Both the position numbers and the translations under genes were made by a program. The notes under the pieces are model-generated. The model worked only from the letters and a program-made list of their open reading frames with translations. It ran no database searches and was not told the DNA's origin. A DNA stretch of 64,000 nt from Sulfuricurvum sp. (GTDB taxonomy: Bacteria > Campylobacterota > Campylobacteria > Campylobacterales > Sulfurimonadaceae), in assembly GCA_024637295.1 (NCBI GenBank), contig JAGXFL010000012.1, positions 1-64,000 of the forward strand. The letters run 5' to 3'. This document shows, in pieces, positions 8,681 to 17,698 of this stretch. Each line of letters begins with the position of its first letter. Positions within the stretch are counted from its first letter, which is position 1.

Positions 8681-9469
8681 TTGAAAAAAATTATATGGGT
8701 TCTGTCTGTGCTAATAACTTTTTTAAATGCCGGTCCACTGGGCATTGAAGAAAAGTTAGGGCAGACGGTTCCTCTTGATTTAACATTTATTAATGAGAAA
8801 TCAGAACGCGTAACATTAAAAGAGTTGATGGATGGAAAACCAACAATTCTTACGTTAAATTATTTCCGCTGTGCAGGCATTTGCAGCCCACAGTTGAATG
8901 ATTTAGCAAAAACTGTAGGAAAAATACAACTTGCTGAGAACACCGATTATAAAGTGATCACAGTAAGCTTTGCAGAAAATGAAACACCCGAGTTAGCAGC
9001 AGCAAAACGTAAAAATCAACTTGAGTCAATCGGGAGAGACTACGTAGCGGATGCATGGCATTTTGTCATTGGAGAGAACAACAGTTCTGGAAAATTGGCA
9101 GACAGTGTCGGCTTTAGATATGAGAAGACCGTTTCTGTTACAGGAAAAACGGACTATATCCATTCAGCATCATTGATCATATTGTCACCAGAAGGAAAAG
9201 TGACCCGTTATTTGTACGGAGTTACACAGCAACCGTTTGATGTCAAGATGGCTTTGCATGAAGCTTCTAACGGGACCGTGCGCCCAACCATAGCAAAACC
9301 GTTGCTTTTTTGTTTTTCATATGATCCGGAAGCCAAAAAGTATATTTTTGCATGGGAAAAAATCGCCGGTGTTGTTATGTTAACGTTAGTATTTGGATTT
9401 TTCCTTTACCTGCTTAAAATAGGTAGAAAAGAAGAAGACCATCACACAAAAGGAGAGAATAATGAGTAA
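8681..9469 (+). CDS. Sco1/SenC-family copper chaperone
   Basis: Sco proteins deliver copper to, or reduce cysteines of, the CuA site of cytochrome oxidase subunit II. The copper-binding CxxxC is in YFRCAGICSPQL and the third ligand His is in DYIHSASLIILSP. A signal or anchor segment opens the protein and a C-terminal membrane helix (GVVMLTLVFGFFLYLL) closes it, which is an extension relative to minimal Sco proteins. The start is TTG 8681 because a perfect AGGAGG lies at 8667-8672; this gives 262 residues. It overlaps the subunit I gene by 8 bases. Confidence 0.9.
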   Translation: MKKIIWVLSVLITFLNAGPLGIEEKLGQTVPLDLTFINEKSERVTLKELMDGKPTILTLNYFRCAGICSPQLNDLAKTVGKIQLAENTDYKVITVSFAENETPELAAAKRKNQLESIGRDYVADAWHFVIGENNSSGKLADSVGFRYEKTVSVTGKTDYIHSASLIILSPEGKVTRYLYGVTQQPFDVKMALHEASNGTVRPTIAKPLLFCFSYDPEAKKYIFAWEKIAGVVMLTLVFGFFLYLLKIGRKEEDHHTKGENNE

Positions 9470-11138
9470 AAGCTATTTCGACGAAACACACTGTGCTTTT
9501 GGTCACCCAAAAAGCACTTTTATGCAGTGGATGTTAACCATTGACCATAAGCGTATCGGTATTATGTACGCTGTGGTAATGTTTACATTCTTTTTTGTTG
9601 CAGTTGCTGCAGCACTAACAATGAGATTTGAGCTGTTTGCCCCAGGTCAGCAGTTTATCGAGGCACAGACGTTTAACCAAGCGTTTACACTGCATGGTGT
9701 AATCATGGTTTTCCTGTTTATCATTCCAGGGATTCCGGCAGTATTTGGAAACATTGTAATGCCATTGATGATTGGTGCGAAAGATGTCTCTTTCCCACGT
9801 CTTAACTGGTTTACATTTTGGCTTTACATCCTAGGCTGTATTATCGCTTTGTCTTCATTGTTTAATTTCAGCATTGCGGATGGCAGTGTGGTATTTAACT
9901 TTGCGGATACGGGTTGGACATTTTATGCTCCATACAGTTTGAATACAGACACCAATGTTGTTACAACACTTGTTGCTGCATTTATTCTTGGTATGGCATC
10001 TATTTTGACTGGTCTTAACTTTCTCGTAACGATTCACCGTTTACGTGCACCGGGTATGGATTTTTTCAAAATGCCATTGTTCGTATGGGGGATTTATGCG
10101 ACTGCATGGATTCAGCTTCTCGCAACACCGGTTGTTGGTATCACACTTGTTCTTGCATTGCTTGAAAAGTATTTTGGCATCGGTATTTTTGACCCGTCAA
10201 AAGGTGGAGATCCGGTTCTTTTCCAACATCTATTTTGGATCTACTCACACCCAGCGGTTTATCTTATGATTCTTCCTGCCTTTGGTATCATGTCTGAAAT
10301 TATTCCGGCATTTTCACGCAGAGAAATCTTTGGTTACCGTACGATTGCTCTTTCATCGGCTTCTATCGCAGGTGTTGGTTATTTGGTGTGGGGTCATCAC
10401 TTGTTTACATCGGGTATGTCAGATATGGCAAAAACGATTTTCTCGTTCCTTACCTTCTTTGTTGCTATCCCTACGGGTATCAAGTTTTATGACTGGATTG
10501 CGACGATGTACAAAGGCAAAATTGTTCTTGATACTCCTATGTTGTGGGCATTGGGTACGATTATTACGTTTGCAATCGGTGGACTTTCAGGGGTTACGAT
10601 CGCGATGATCGGGTCTGATATTCACCTTCAAGACACGTATTACACGATCGCACACTTTCACTACGCAATGTTAGGTGGAGTTGTATTCTTATTCTTCGCC
10701 GGTATCCACTATTGGTTCCCTCTTGTATTTGGAAAAATGTACTCTGAAGTTCAAGCTAAATTGGCATTTGTAATTTTGTTCATCGGGTTTAACTTTTTAT
10801 GGTTCCCAATGTTTATCGCAGGTTACCTTGGTATGCCAAGACGTTATTTTGACTATTTGCCAGAATTCCAAATTTATCACCAATTCTCATTTTGGGGTGC
10901 GATCATCTTCGTTGTGGGGCTTGTTTACATGTTCTATGTATTGATTCAAGGTATCCGTAACGGGAAGCCAACCACTCCAAATCCATGGAATGCAACAACA
11001 CTTGAGTGGCATTTGCCAACTACTCCACCACCGTTGGAAAACCATACAAAAGTTCCATACGTTGACTTTAGACCATACGAGTATCATCATGGTCAACCGG
11101 TTGTTAAGTTTGATGAAAATATGAAAAGGATTGACTAA
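9462..11138 (+). CDS. ctaD: Cytochrome c oxidase subunit I, A2-type
   Basis: Catalytic subunit of a haem-copper oxygen reductase in the inner membrane, 558 residues with about 12 helices. Haem and CuB ligands are visible: TLHGVIM (low-spin haem), SHPAVY and WGHHLFTSG (CuB), and AHFHYAM (both haems). The D-channel start is present in GAKDVSFPRLN and the K-channel Lys in IPTGIKFYDW. Helix VI reads IYSHPAVYLMILP: the proton-relay Glu of A1 enzymes is absent and the Tyr-Ser pair of A2 enzymes takes its place. It overlaps sco by 8 bases and subunit III by one. Confidence 0.97.
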   Translation: MSKSYFDETHCAFGHPKSTFMQWMLTIDHKRIGIMYAVVMFTFFFVAVAAALTMRFELFAPGQQFIEAQTFNQAFTLHGVIMVFLFIIPGIPAVFGNIVMPLMIGAKDVSFPRLNWFTFWLYILGCIIALSSLFNFSIADGSVVFNFADTGWTFYAPYSLNTDTNVVTTLVAAFILGMASILTGLNFLVTIHRLRAPGMDFFKMPLFVWGIYATAWIQLLATPVVGITLVLALLEKYFGIGIFDPSKGGDPVLFQHLFWIYSHPAVYLMILPAFGIMSEIIPAFSRREIFGYRTIALSSASIAGVGYLVWGHHLFTSGMSDMAKTIFSFLTFFVAIPTGIKFYDWIATMYKGKIVLDTPMLWALGTIITFAIGGLSGVTIAMIGSDIHLQDTYYTIAHFHYAMLGGVVFLFFAGIHYWFPLVFGKMYSEVQAKLAFVILFIGFNFLWFPMFIAGYLGMPRRYFDYLPEFQIYHQFSFWGAIIFVVGLVYMFYVLIQGIRNGKPTTPNPWNATTLEWHLPTTPPPLENHTKVPYVDFRPYEYHHGQPVVKFDENMKRID

Positions 11139-11863
11139 TGGCACATGATTCTCACGATTCTCACGAATATGTACCCGAAATCGCGGTTGACCGCGATGGT
11201 AATCAACACGAAGTTCAAGGCTGGCAAGGCGATACTTACGGCGGTAAGTTAGGCTTCTGGCTGTTTATGCTTACAGAGGTAATGATGTTTGGATCTATGT
11301 TTATGGTCCTTTCGTATTACTTTCACTTGCATCCACAGGATTTCCTTGATGCATCTGCAGGACTTAACAGAGTTTTGGGCGGTACTAATACCGTTGTTCT
11401 TTTGGTTTCTGCATTGACCATGGGGCTTGGTTTATTAAAAATGCGAAACGGCGATGTAAAGGGTGCGAAGCTGATGATATGGGCAACCATTCTTCTCGCC
11501 CTTGTATTTTTGGGTGTTAAAGCCGTTGAGTGGACAGCTGAGTACCACCATGGTATTTTCTTGGGTCTGGATGCTCTTCAGTCAGGCAATGAGCACTCTT
11601 TGCCATTTGGTCAGATCTTATTTTTTGGTATGTATTTTAGTATGACAGGTCTTCATGGTGTACATATCATTATCGGTATCGGATTGATGTTGTGGTTGCT
11701 TAAACGTATTAACAGCGGGAAAGTAACACCGGAGCACAATATTTTACATTTTAATATTGCACTTTATTGGGATTTAGTACACCTTATTTGGGTATTTGTT
11801 TTCCCTTATTTCTACATGATCGGCGCAGGTGATATTGCGGGAGGAGTTATTCATGGTCACTAA
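11138..11863 (+). CDS. ctaE: Cytochrome c oxidase subunit III
   Basis: Structural membrane subunit of the oxidase, 241 residues. It opens with a His- and Asp-rich soluble segment (HDSHDSHEYVPE), then has about five helices, including GKLGFWLFMLTEVMMFGSMF and the family-typical MTGLHGVHIIIGIGLM and YWDLVHLIWVFVFPYFYM. The five-helix form is usual for the short bacterial subunit III. The start overlaps the subunit I stop (TAATG), and its end overlaps subunit IV by 11 bases. Confidence 0.95.
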   Translation: MAHDSHDSHEYVPEIAVDRDGNQHEVQGWQGDTYGGKLGFWLFMLTEVMMFGSMFMVLSYYFHLHPQDFLDASAGLNRVLGGTNTVVLLVSALTMGLGLLKMRNGDVKGAKLMIWATILLALVFLGVKAVEWTAEYHHGIFLGLDALQSGNEHSLPFGQILFFGMYFSMTGLHGVHIIIGIGLMLWLLKRINSGKVTPEHNILHFNIALYWDLVHLIWVFVFPYFYMIGAGDIAGGVIHGH

Positions 11864-12167
11864 TTATAAAGCAGAAAAAGCTAGTTATTATAAAGTTCTT
11901 CTTGGCCTTTTGGTTTTAACAGCTATAACTTTTGTTCAGCCATCAATGTTTTTAACGCATTATACGTTTGGAATGCAAATGCTTATCGGAACGGTTAAAG
12001 CATGGATTATCCTTATGTATTACATGCATTTAAAAGGTGAAGTACTCATTGGATGGACTGTCATTTTTGCAGTATTCCTAGTTGCATTCTTCTTTGCTAT
12101 TGTCATGATCGATGTTAATTATTTTCAATTTGCTGATGTTAGTCATATAACATCGCCAGCACAGTAA
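11853..12167 (+). CDS. Cytochrome c oxidase subunit IV (bacterial COX4 type)
   Basis: A 104-residue protein with three hydrophobic helices, including VLLGLLVLTAITFVQP, a middle helix with GTVKAWIILMYYMHLKGE and a last helix rich in Phe. The KAxLIxxYYMHLK pattern is a mark of small bacterial oxidase subunit IV proteins. ATG 11853 is preferred because GGGAGGAG lies 6 bases upstream; an earlier in-frame ATG at 11829 lacks this. The gene overlaps the 3' end of subunit III and is followed after 9 bases by subunit II with its own AAGGAGG. Confidence 0.88.
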   Translation: MVTNYKAEKASYYKVLLGLLVLTAITFVQPSMFLTHYTFGMQMLIGTVKAWIILMYYMHLKGEVLIGWTVIFAVFLVAFFFAIVMIDVNYFQFADVSHITSPAQ

Positions 12168-12176
12168 GGAGGCGAT

Positions 12177-13103
12177 ATGTTAGAAGGATTTGGTTCAAGA
12201 GCTGCTACCTTTACAGCAGATGTAGATCAAGCGATATATATAAATTTTGTTCTTTCGATAGTACTATTTTTATCGGTTGTCGCTCCAATGCTTTATTTTG
12301 CATGGAAATACCGTGAAAGTAATGTTAAAGACGAAAATATCGAAAATATTGTCCACCATACAGGGTTGGAAATAACTTGGACGGTTATTCCTACGTTGAT
12401 GTTGGCCGTTTTCTTTTGGTACGGCTATACGTCAATGAGAACACTCCGTACAATGCCTGATGCTGCTTCAAGTATAACGGTACAGGTTGAAGGTAAAAAA
12501 TGGTCATGGAATTACACGTATCCGGCAAATGCAAACGGGTATGTGCATAAAACTGCAGAGCTATTCGTTCCAGTTGATCAAAATATAATTTTAGAGATGG
12601 GTGCACCTCTTAATGATGTTATTCACTCTTATTTTGTACCGGCGTTTCGTATGAAAGAGGACGTAGTTCCAGGTCGTTTGACAAAGCAATGGTTTAATTC
12701 AACGGTTATTGGCAACTATGATGTAGAGTGTGCTGAGTATTGTGGTACACGCCACTCATACATGCTTTCAAAAATCCATGTTATTGACAGAGCAACGTAT
12801 GATGCTTGGTTTAACAGCGATGCAAAAGCACCTGCAGGGTTCGAAGTAGCTATGTCTAAAGGTCAAGAAGTATTTGAAGCTAATGGCTGTAACGGTTGTC
12901 ACTCAGTTGCGGATGATTCTATTCTCGTTGGTCCATCGTTGATGGGTATTGGCGAAAAGAAAGATGCACAATACATTAAAGATGCACTTGCGACTCCGGA
13001 TAAAGTTATTGCAGAAGGCTTTTCAGCAGGCATAATGACTCCATATACACTATCTGAAGAGGACATGACGGCACTTATTCAGTACCTTAAAGACGGTAAA
13101 TGA
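12177..13103 (+). CDS. ctaC: Cytochrome c oxidase subunit II with fused cytochrome c (caa3 type)
   Basis: This subunit accepts electrons at the binuclear CuA centre. The 308-residue protein has two N-terminal helices, a cupredoxin domain with DVIHSYFVPAFRMKEDVVPG and the CuA ligand cluster ECAEYCGTRHSYM, then a C-terminal cytochrome c domain with CxxCH in NGCNGCHSVADD and a likely Met ligand in GIMTPYTLS. The fused haem makes this a caa3-type oxidase. It follows subunit IV, whereas in most operons subunit II comes first. ATGA overlaps the ctaB start. Confidence 0.96.
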   Translation: MLEGFGSRAATFTADVDQAIYINFVLSIVLFLSVVAPMLYFAWKYRESNVKDENIENIVHHTGLEITWTVIPTLMLAVFFWYGYTSMRTLRTMPDAASSITVQVEGKKWSWNYTYPANANGYVHKTAELFVPVDQNIILEMGAPLNDVIHSYFVPAFRMKEDVVPGRLTKQWFNSTVIGNYDVECAEYCGTRHSYMLSKIHVIDRATYDAWFNSDAKAPAGFEVAMSKGQEVFEANGCNGCHSVADDSILVGPSLMGIGEKKDAQYIKDALATPDKVIAEGFSAGIMTPYTLSEEDMTALIQYLKDGK

Positions 13104-13960
13104 TTAAAGACTTCATCGTTTTAACAAAGTTTGTTCTCTCTTTTGCCGTGAGCCTTTCGGCTCTCTTTGCCTACATAATGGCAAAGGGTGAAATTGGAAC
13201 CGATATGTTTATTGCAACTTTTGCTGTACTTTTGGTCGCGATGGGTGTTTCAACGCTTAATCAGTACCAAGAGTACAAAGAAGATGCGTTAATGGAACGT
13301 ACAAAACACCGTCCTGTTGCTTCTGGCAAATGGTCTCCTCGTTCAGCGGTTATAATTGCTGCTGTTTTGATAATATCATCCCTTGTACTTATTTATGATT
13401 TACTTGGGTATATCGGGGTTGATTTATTTCTATTTTCCTTTCTTTGGTATAACTTTTTTTACACACCACTGAAAAAGAAAAGCGCTTTGGCAGTTGTTCC
13501 TGGGGCAATATTAGGTGTTATTCCACCTGCTATTGGATGGCTTGCTGCTGGAGGTTCACTTGCCGAACCAGAATTTTTTGCCCTTGGATTGTTTTACTTC
13601 GTATGGCAGATACCGCACTTTTGGTTATTGGTCATGCTGCATTACGGCGATTATGCAGGAGCAGGATATCCTACTGCAATGCGTTTGTTTGGAAAAATGA
13701 GTCTTCAGCGTTTAACCTATTATTGGTTGATGTTGACAATTATGACAGGTTATTTTATGGTAACTGTTTTTCAGCCAGCAAGCACAGTGATTATAGGAAT
13801 ACTAATTCTAACAGCAATATTGGCCTTCATCAGCAGCTTACAGCTTTTGACTAAAGATTTTGATCTTAAGCGGGCTCGCAAAGTATTTTGGCAGATTAAC
13901 CTTGCTTTTTTAGGAACGGTTATTTTGATCAGTATTGATGAGTTTTTAAAAGTACAATAA
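13100..13960 (+). CDS. ctaB: Protohaem IX farnesyltransferase (haem O synthase)
   Basis: CtaB/CyoE attaches farnesyl to haem b to make haem O, the precursor of haem A. The UbiA-type membrane protein has 286 residues and about eight helices. The prenyl-phosphate motif is NQYQEYKEDALMERTKHRP, where the first Asp of the usual NxxxDxxxD is replaced by Glu. FYTPLKKKSALAVVPGAILG and GDYAGAGYPTAM are also family marks. It is coupled to subunit II by ATGA. No haem A synthase gene is present in this window, so the haem type (a or o) of the oxidase cannot be decided here. Confidence 0.93.
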   Translation: MIKDFIVLTKFVLSFAVSLSALFAYIMAKGEIGTDMFIATFAVLLVAMGVSTLNQYQEYKEDALMERTKHRPVASGKWSPRSAVIIAAVLIISSLVLIYDLLGYIGVDLFLFSFLWYNFFYTPLKKKSALAVVPGAILGVIPPAIGWLAAGGSLAEPEFFALGLFYFVWQIPHFWLLVMLHYGDYAGAGYPTAMRLFGKMSLQRLTYYWLMLTIMTGYFMVTVFQPASTVIIGILILTAILAFISSLQLLTKDFDLKRARKVFWQINLAFLGTVILISIDEFLKVQ

Positions 13961-13971
13961 TCTACGTTACC

Positions 13972-13995
13972 GTGCAGGAGCATTGTCTCCTGTAC
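13972..13995 (+). terminator. Hairpin after the oxidase operon
   Basis: A 9-bp stem with one G-U pair (core CAGGAG / CTCCTG, six-base loop) lies 11 bases after the ctaB stop. Only a weak T-rich region follows, so it may be a terminator or an mRNA-protecting end. Confidence 0.5.
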
Positions 13996-14027
13996 TCTTC
14001 ATCATTTAACTTTCCAAGGAATATCAC

Positions 14028-14537
14028 GTGACAACATACTCTTTAAAAGCCATTTTATCAACATTTGCTGATGCGAATGGAAAAAAACGGACGATTTTTA
14101 ATTTAGGCCCCATTGGCGGAATTAGCAGTAATGCCGTCAAGTTGTTTTTTATCTCATTGCCTTTTATAGAGTATGCCCTTATTTTTAATTCCTATGTTTT
14201 TAATGCACTGGGCATTGCGCAATGCATTGTTTTGTACATTGTATTTTTATCGATTGTGATGATTATGATTTTCTTGATTAGCTGGAAAATTAAAAACAGC
14301 GTGATTAAAAGAATAACCCCAAGTTGGGAAAAATACTTTGAAAAAATCAATCTTAGCATGCTTTTGTCATCTGGTAGAACACCCTACAGCCAATTTTTCG
14401 AGTTTTATTCCAAAGGGATAAAAGAAAACAAAACTGAGGAAGAATTGCATCGTTATTTGTTAAATTCATTTAAAACAATGGAAGAGGAAAACAAAGAGTT
14501 AATTGAAGCTATGATAAAAGATAACAAGTTCAATTAG
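14028..14537 (+). CDS. Unrecognised membrane protein with two helices
   Basis: I do not recognise the family. The GTG start is supported by AAGGA 7 bases upstream. The 169-residue protein has a soluble N-terminus with GKKRTIFNLGPIGGIS, two adjacent membrane helices (about residues 45-63 and 68-88), and a charged helical tail rich in Glu and Lys (KENKTEEELHRYL, KTMEEENKELIEAMIKDN). It stands alone between the oxidase operon and the thrS promoter. Its base composition is AT-rich compared with thrS. Confidence 0.7.
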   Translation: MTTYSLKAILSTFADANGKKRTIFNLGPIGGISSNAVKLFFISLPFIEYALIFNSYVFNALGIAQCIVLYIVFLSIVMIMIFLISWKIKNSVIKRITPSWEKYFEKINLSMLLSSGRTPYSQFFEFYSKGIKENKTEEELHRYLLNSFKTMEEENKELIEAMIKDNKFN

Positions 14538-14568
14538 TTTATTAACCTTAAACGAATTAAGAATCACG

Positions 14569-14574
14569 TATAAT
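14569..14574 (+). promoter_or_regulatory. -10 box for thrS-infC
   Basis: TATAAT lies 31 bases before the thrS ATG, following an AT-rich stretch. It probably drives thrS and infC. Confidence 0.6.
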
Positions 14575-14605
14575 TCGCGATATATTTTACACAAGGCATA
14601 CCCTT

Positions 14606-16414
14606 ATGGATATCATCGCTATTAAACATAACGATCAGATTTTTGATTTGCAAACCGCAAAAAGTGAAGGGATTACAGGCGAAGAGATCGCTTATGATAA
14701 CTCAGCTGATGCATTAGAAGTTATTCGTCACTCATGTGCCCATCTACTGGCCGAAGCGATAAAATCATTGTATACCGATGCGAAATTTTTTGTTGGACCG
14801 GTGATAAAAGAAGGATTCTATTACGATTTTAAAGTAAATGAGTCGCTAAGTGAAGACGATCTCAAGACAATAGAAAAGAAGATGCTTGATATCGCAAAGG
14901 GCAAAGAAAAAATAGAGCGTTATGAAATTACCAAAGAGGAAGCTCGCGGTAAATTCGCAGATGATCACCTTAAGCAAGCGGTTATGGACCGTATCCCAAG
15001 CAATACAATATCGATCTATAAGCAAGGTGATTTCGAAGATTTATGTCGAGGACCGCATTTACCAAATGTAGGACTGCTCCGTTATTTTAAGCTAACAAAG
15101 ATCTCAGGTGCCTATTTGGGTGGAGATAGTAAAAATGAGATGCTAACTCGTATCTATGGCATCGCATTTGCGGATAAAGAATCTCTGAAACTGCATCTTG
15201 AACAAGTAGCAGAAGCAGAGAAGCGTGACCATCGTAAAATTGGTGCGGAAATGAAACTTTTCACTTTCCGTGAAGAGGTAGGAGCAGGTTTTCCTATATG
15301 GCTTCCGGCAGGGGCACGTATGCGTTCACGCTTGGAGCAACTACTGTTCAAAGCACATCGTAAACGCGGCTATGAACCGGTACGTGGTCCTGAGATGCTG
15401 AGAAGCGATCTATGGAAAGTAAGCGGTCACTACCAAAACTATGGCGAGAACATGTATTTTACCAACATCGATGAAATCGAGTTTGGGGTAAAGCCGATGA
15501 ACTGTGTCGGGCATATTAAGGTATATGAGCATGATTTGCGCTCCTATCGTGATCTTCCGCTCAAATATTTTGAATACGGGATTGTCCACCGTCATGAGAT
15601 GACGGGAGCGCTTCACGGATTGTTCCGTGTTCGTGAGTTTACACAAGACGATGCTCATATTTTCTGTACAGCCGATCAGATCGAAGAACAGATTATTGAA
15701 GTGGTCGATTTTGTTGATAAGATCATGAGTACCTTTGAGTTTAATTACAAGATGATGATCTCTACAAAGCCGGAAAAAGCAGTCGGCGATGATGCAGTAT
15801 GGGAAATATCTACCAATGCTCTTAAGACTGCTATGGACAAAAATAAGTTGCCGTATGAAATTGATGAGGGTGGCGGGGCATTTTATGGTCCAAAGATTGA
15901 TATCAAGATTACTGATGCCATTGGCCGTGAGTGGCAGTGTGGAACAATTCAGCTCGATTTCAACCTTCCTGAACGATTTGAACTGGAATACAATGGAGAA
16001 GAGAACGCTAAAATTCAACCGGTCATGATTCATCGTGCCATTTTAGGTTCTTTTGAGCGTTTTATTGGTATATTGACGGAGCATTACGCTGGGGAATTCC
16101 CAATGTTTATCGCTCCGACACAAGTGGCGATTGTTCCGATTGCGGAATCTCACGTTGCTTACGCACGTGAGTTGGGGAATAAACTGATTGATATGGGTGC
16201 GGATTATGAGATTTTTGATAAAAATGACAGTCTCAACAAACGCATTCGTACAGCGGAAAAAGGTCGTGTTCCAATGATTATCGTTTTAGGCGATGAAGAA
16301 GTGAACTCCAAATGTGTTGCGGTGCGGGATCGTAGAACGCGCGAACAATACAATCTTAGTGAAAATGAATTTCTCACTTTGATTAAAGAAAAAATCAATG
16401 AGGTAAATTTTTGA
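14606..16414 (+). CDS. thrS: Threonine-tRNA ligase
   Basis: ThrRS charges tRNA-Thr. At 602 residues it is slightly shorter than E. coli ThrRS, with a reduced N-terminal region. The editing domain is marked by [21 protein letters not shown] and the [10 protein letters not shown] segment, the class II core by motif 2 ([20 protein letters not shown]) and motif 3 ([17 protein letters not shown]), and the zinc ligands by MNCVGHI plus later His residues. The anticodon-binding domain ends the protein. The infC start lies within its last two codons. Confidence 0.97.
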   Translation: MDIIAIKHNDQIFDLQTAKSEGITGEEIAYDNSADALEVIRHSCAHLLAEAIKSLYTDAKFFVGPVIKEGFYYDFKVNESLSEDDLKTIEKKMLDIAKGKEKIERYEITKEEARGKFADDHLKQAVMDRIPSNTISIYKQGDFEDLCRGPHLPNVGLLRYFKLTKISGAYLGGDSKNEMLTRIYGIAFADKESLKLHLEQVAEAEKRDHRKIGAEMKLFTFREEVGAGFPIWLPAGARMRSRLEQLLFKAHRKRGYEPVRGPEMLRSDLWKVSGHYQNYGENMYFTNIDEIEFGVKPMNCVGHIKVYEHDLRSYRDLPLKYFEYGIVHRHEMTGALHGLFRVREFTQDDAHIFCTADQIEEQIIEVVDFVDKIMSTFEFNYKMMISTKPEKAVGDDAVWEISTNALKTAMDKNKLPYEIDEGGGAFYGPKIDIKITDAIGREWQCGTIQLDFNLPERFELEYNGEENAKIQPVMIHRAILGSFERFIGILTEHYAGEFPMFIAPTQVAIVPIAESHVAYARELGNKLIDMGADYEIFDKNDSLNKRIRTAEKGRVPMIIVLGDEEVNSKCVAVRDRRTREQYNLSENEFLTLIKEKINEVNF

Positions 16415-16941
16415 TTAAAAAACAAGACCGAGTCCAAATGAATGAAGACATCAGAGTACCAGAGGTACGCTGTGTCGTTGACGGTGGTGAAGCATTAGGC
16501 GTTGTATCGATTAAAGAAGCAATGGATAAAGCAAATGAGTTGGGACTTGATCTCGTACTAATATCTCCAGATGCAAAGCCGCCGGTGGCAAAAATCATGG
16601 ACTATGGTAAGTTTTATTACCAAGAAGAAAAAAAGAAAAAAGAAGCGCGCAAAAAGCAAACTAAGATTGAAGTTAAAGAGATCAAGCTTTCGGTTAAGAT
16701 TGCGGATAATGACATCGGTTATAAAGTTAAGCATGCGCGTGAGTTCTTAGAAGAGGGCAAGCACGTACACTTTCGTGTTTTCTTACGTGGACGCGAAATG
16801 GCACATCCAGAGGCTGCTGTGGCTGTCTTACAGCGGGTTTGGCCTATGGTTGAAGATGTTGGTACAATGTACAAAGCACCTGCCATGGAAGGGCGTTATT
16901 GTAATATGATGATTCTTCCGAAGAAAGAAGAAAAAAAATAA
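16411..16941 (+). CDS. infC: Translation initiation factor IF-3
   Basis: IF-3 keeps ribosomal subunits apart and checks the start codon. The 176-residue protein has both domains, seen in [34 protein letters not shown], a Lys-rich linker and [18 protein letters not shown]. The likely start is TTG 16411, with GAGG 7 bases upstream; the next codon is ATT, the classic infC start in E. coli, and ATG appears only at codon 10, which would cut off conserved residues. Both candidate starts are rare codons, as expected for IF-3 autocontrol. It overlaps the thrS stop. Confidence 0.95.
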   Translation: MIKKQDRVQMNEDIRVPEVRCVVDGGEALGVVSIKEAMDKANELGLDLVLISPDAKPPVAKIMDYGKFYYQEEKKKKEARKKQTKIEVKEIKLSVKIADNDIGYKVKHAREFLEEGKHVHFRVFLRGREMAHPEAAVAVLQRVWPMVEDVGTMYKAPAMEGRYCNMMILPKKEEKK

Positions 16942-16973
16942 AGTAGAAATAAATACTGCAAGCTTTTTTGTGG

Positions 16974-16979
16974 TATAAT
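16974..16979 (+). promoter_or_regulatory. -10 box for rpmI-rplT
   Basis: A TATAAT preceded by TGG lies in the gap between infC and rpmI, 41 bases before the rpmI ATG, so the two ribosomal protein genes can be transcribed apart from thrS-infC. Confidence 0.6.
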
Positions 16980-17019
16980 CCGCGTCTCGTTTAGAGAATT
17001 TTTGCAAAGGATCAAGTCG

Positions 17020-17214
17020 ATGCCAAAAATGAAATCGGTTAAAGGGGCTGTAAAACGCTTCAAAATTAAGAAAAATGGCACTGTCAAACGTGGTACTGCA
17101 TTCCGTAGTCACATTTTGACTAAACAAGATGCTGGAACTCGACGTGGACAAAACACTCCAAAAGTGGTTGCTGCTGTCGATGTTAAAAACATCAAAAAGA
17201 TGATCGTAGGCTAA
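17020..17214 (+). CDS. rpmI: 50S ribosomal protein L35
   Basis: L35 is a small basic protein of the large subunit. Starting at the Met of [18 protein letters not shown] gives 64 residues, the usual size; AAAGGA lies about 9 bases upstream. The middle reads [19 protein letters not shown], typical of L35. It stands between infC and rplT as in most bacteria, but is separated from rplT by a 97-base structured gap. Confidence 0.95.
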   Translation: MPKMKSVKGAVKRFKIKKNGTVKRGTAFRSHILTKQDAGTRRGQNTPKVVAAVDVKNIKKMIVG

Positions 17215-17233
17215 TCTAGCCCACAATTACCCT

Positions 17234-17297
17234 CCAGACTAGTCTGGGCAAGTCCGCATAGCGGCACCCCGTCATTAATATTGAAATGAACCGGGTA
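17234..17297 (+). promoter_or_regulatory. Structured rpmI-rplT spacer, candidate L20 control region
   Basis: The 97-base spacer holds a perfect 14-base palindrome, CCAGACT / AGTCTGG (17234-17247), and then CCGC-ATA-GCGG (17254-17264), with further GC-rich segments that could pair near the rplT ribosome site (17293-17304). Ribosomal protein L20 is known to repress its own operon through an RNA fold resembling 23S rRNA. A role here is inference from position and structure; no T-run follows the hairpins, so termination seems less likely. Confidence 0.4.
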
Positions 17298-17311
17298 AAG
17301 AAAGGAAAAAA

Positions 17312-17665
17312 ATGCCAAGAGTAAAAACAGGTGTCGTAAGACACAGACGTCATAAGAAAATCTTGAAACTAGCACGTGGTTTCTACAGTGGAAGACGTAA
17401 ACATTTCCGTAAAGCGAAAGAGCAATTAGAGCGTAGTATGCAGTACGCGTTCCGCGATCGTAAACAGAAAAAACGCGAATTCCGTAAATTGTGGATTATC
17501 CGTATTAATGCGGCATGCCGTTTAAATGGTATGAACTACTCAAACTTCATGAATGGACTTAAGCGTGCCAACATCGAACTTGATCGCAAAATCCTCGCTG
17601 ACATGGCTATGAATGACGCTAAAGCATTTACTGCTCTAACGGCTCAATCACAAGCAGCACTTTAA
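17312..17665 (+). CDS. rplT: 50S ribosomal protein L20
   Basis: L20 is an early large-subunit assembly protein and a translational repressor of its own operon in several bacteria. The 117-residue protein has the usual length and marks: [53 protein letters not shown] and the C-terminal RNA-binding domain [18 protein letters not shown]. An AAAGGA ribosome site precedes the ATG. A hairpin terminator follows. Confidence 0.97.
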   Translation: MPRVKTGVVRHRRHKKILKLARGFYSGRRKHFRKAKEQLERSMQYAFRDRKQKKREFRKLWIIRINAACRLNGMNYSNFMNGLKRANIELDRKILADMAMNDAKAFTALTAQSQAAL

Positions 17666-17671
17666 GAAGAA

Positions 17672-17686
17672 AGACCCTTTGGGTCT
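17672..17686 (+). terminator. Terminator after rplT
   Basis: AGACCC pairs with GGGTCT around a TTT loop, followed by GATTCTTTCC. Flanking AAGAA and TTCTT can extend the stem. It ends the rpmI-rplT unit and may also serve the convergent lipoprotein gene. Confidence 0.75.
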
Positions 17687-17698
17687 GATTCTTTCCTC

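Noticed and set aside
15410-16033. Long open frame of about 200 codons antisense to thrS
   Set aside because: It lies wholly inside the well-conserved thrS gene, has no ribosome site or recognisable domain, and is explained by codon bias of the sense gene.
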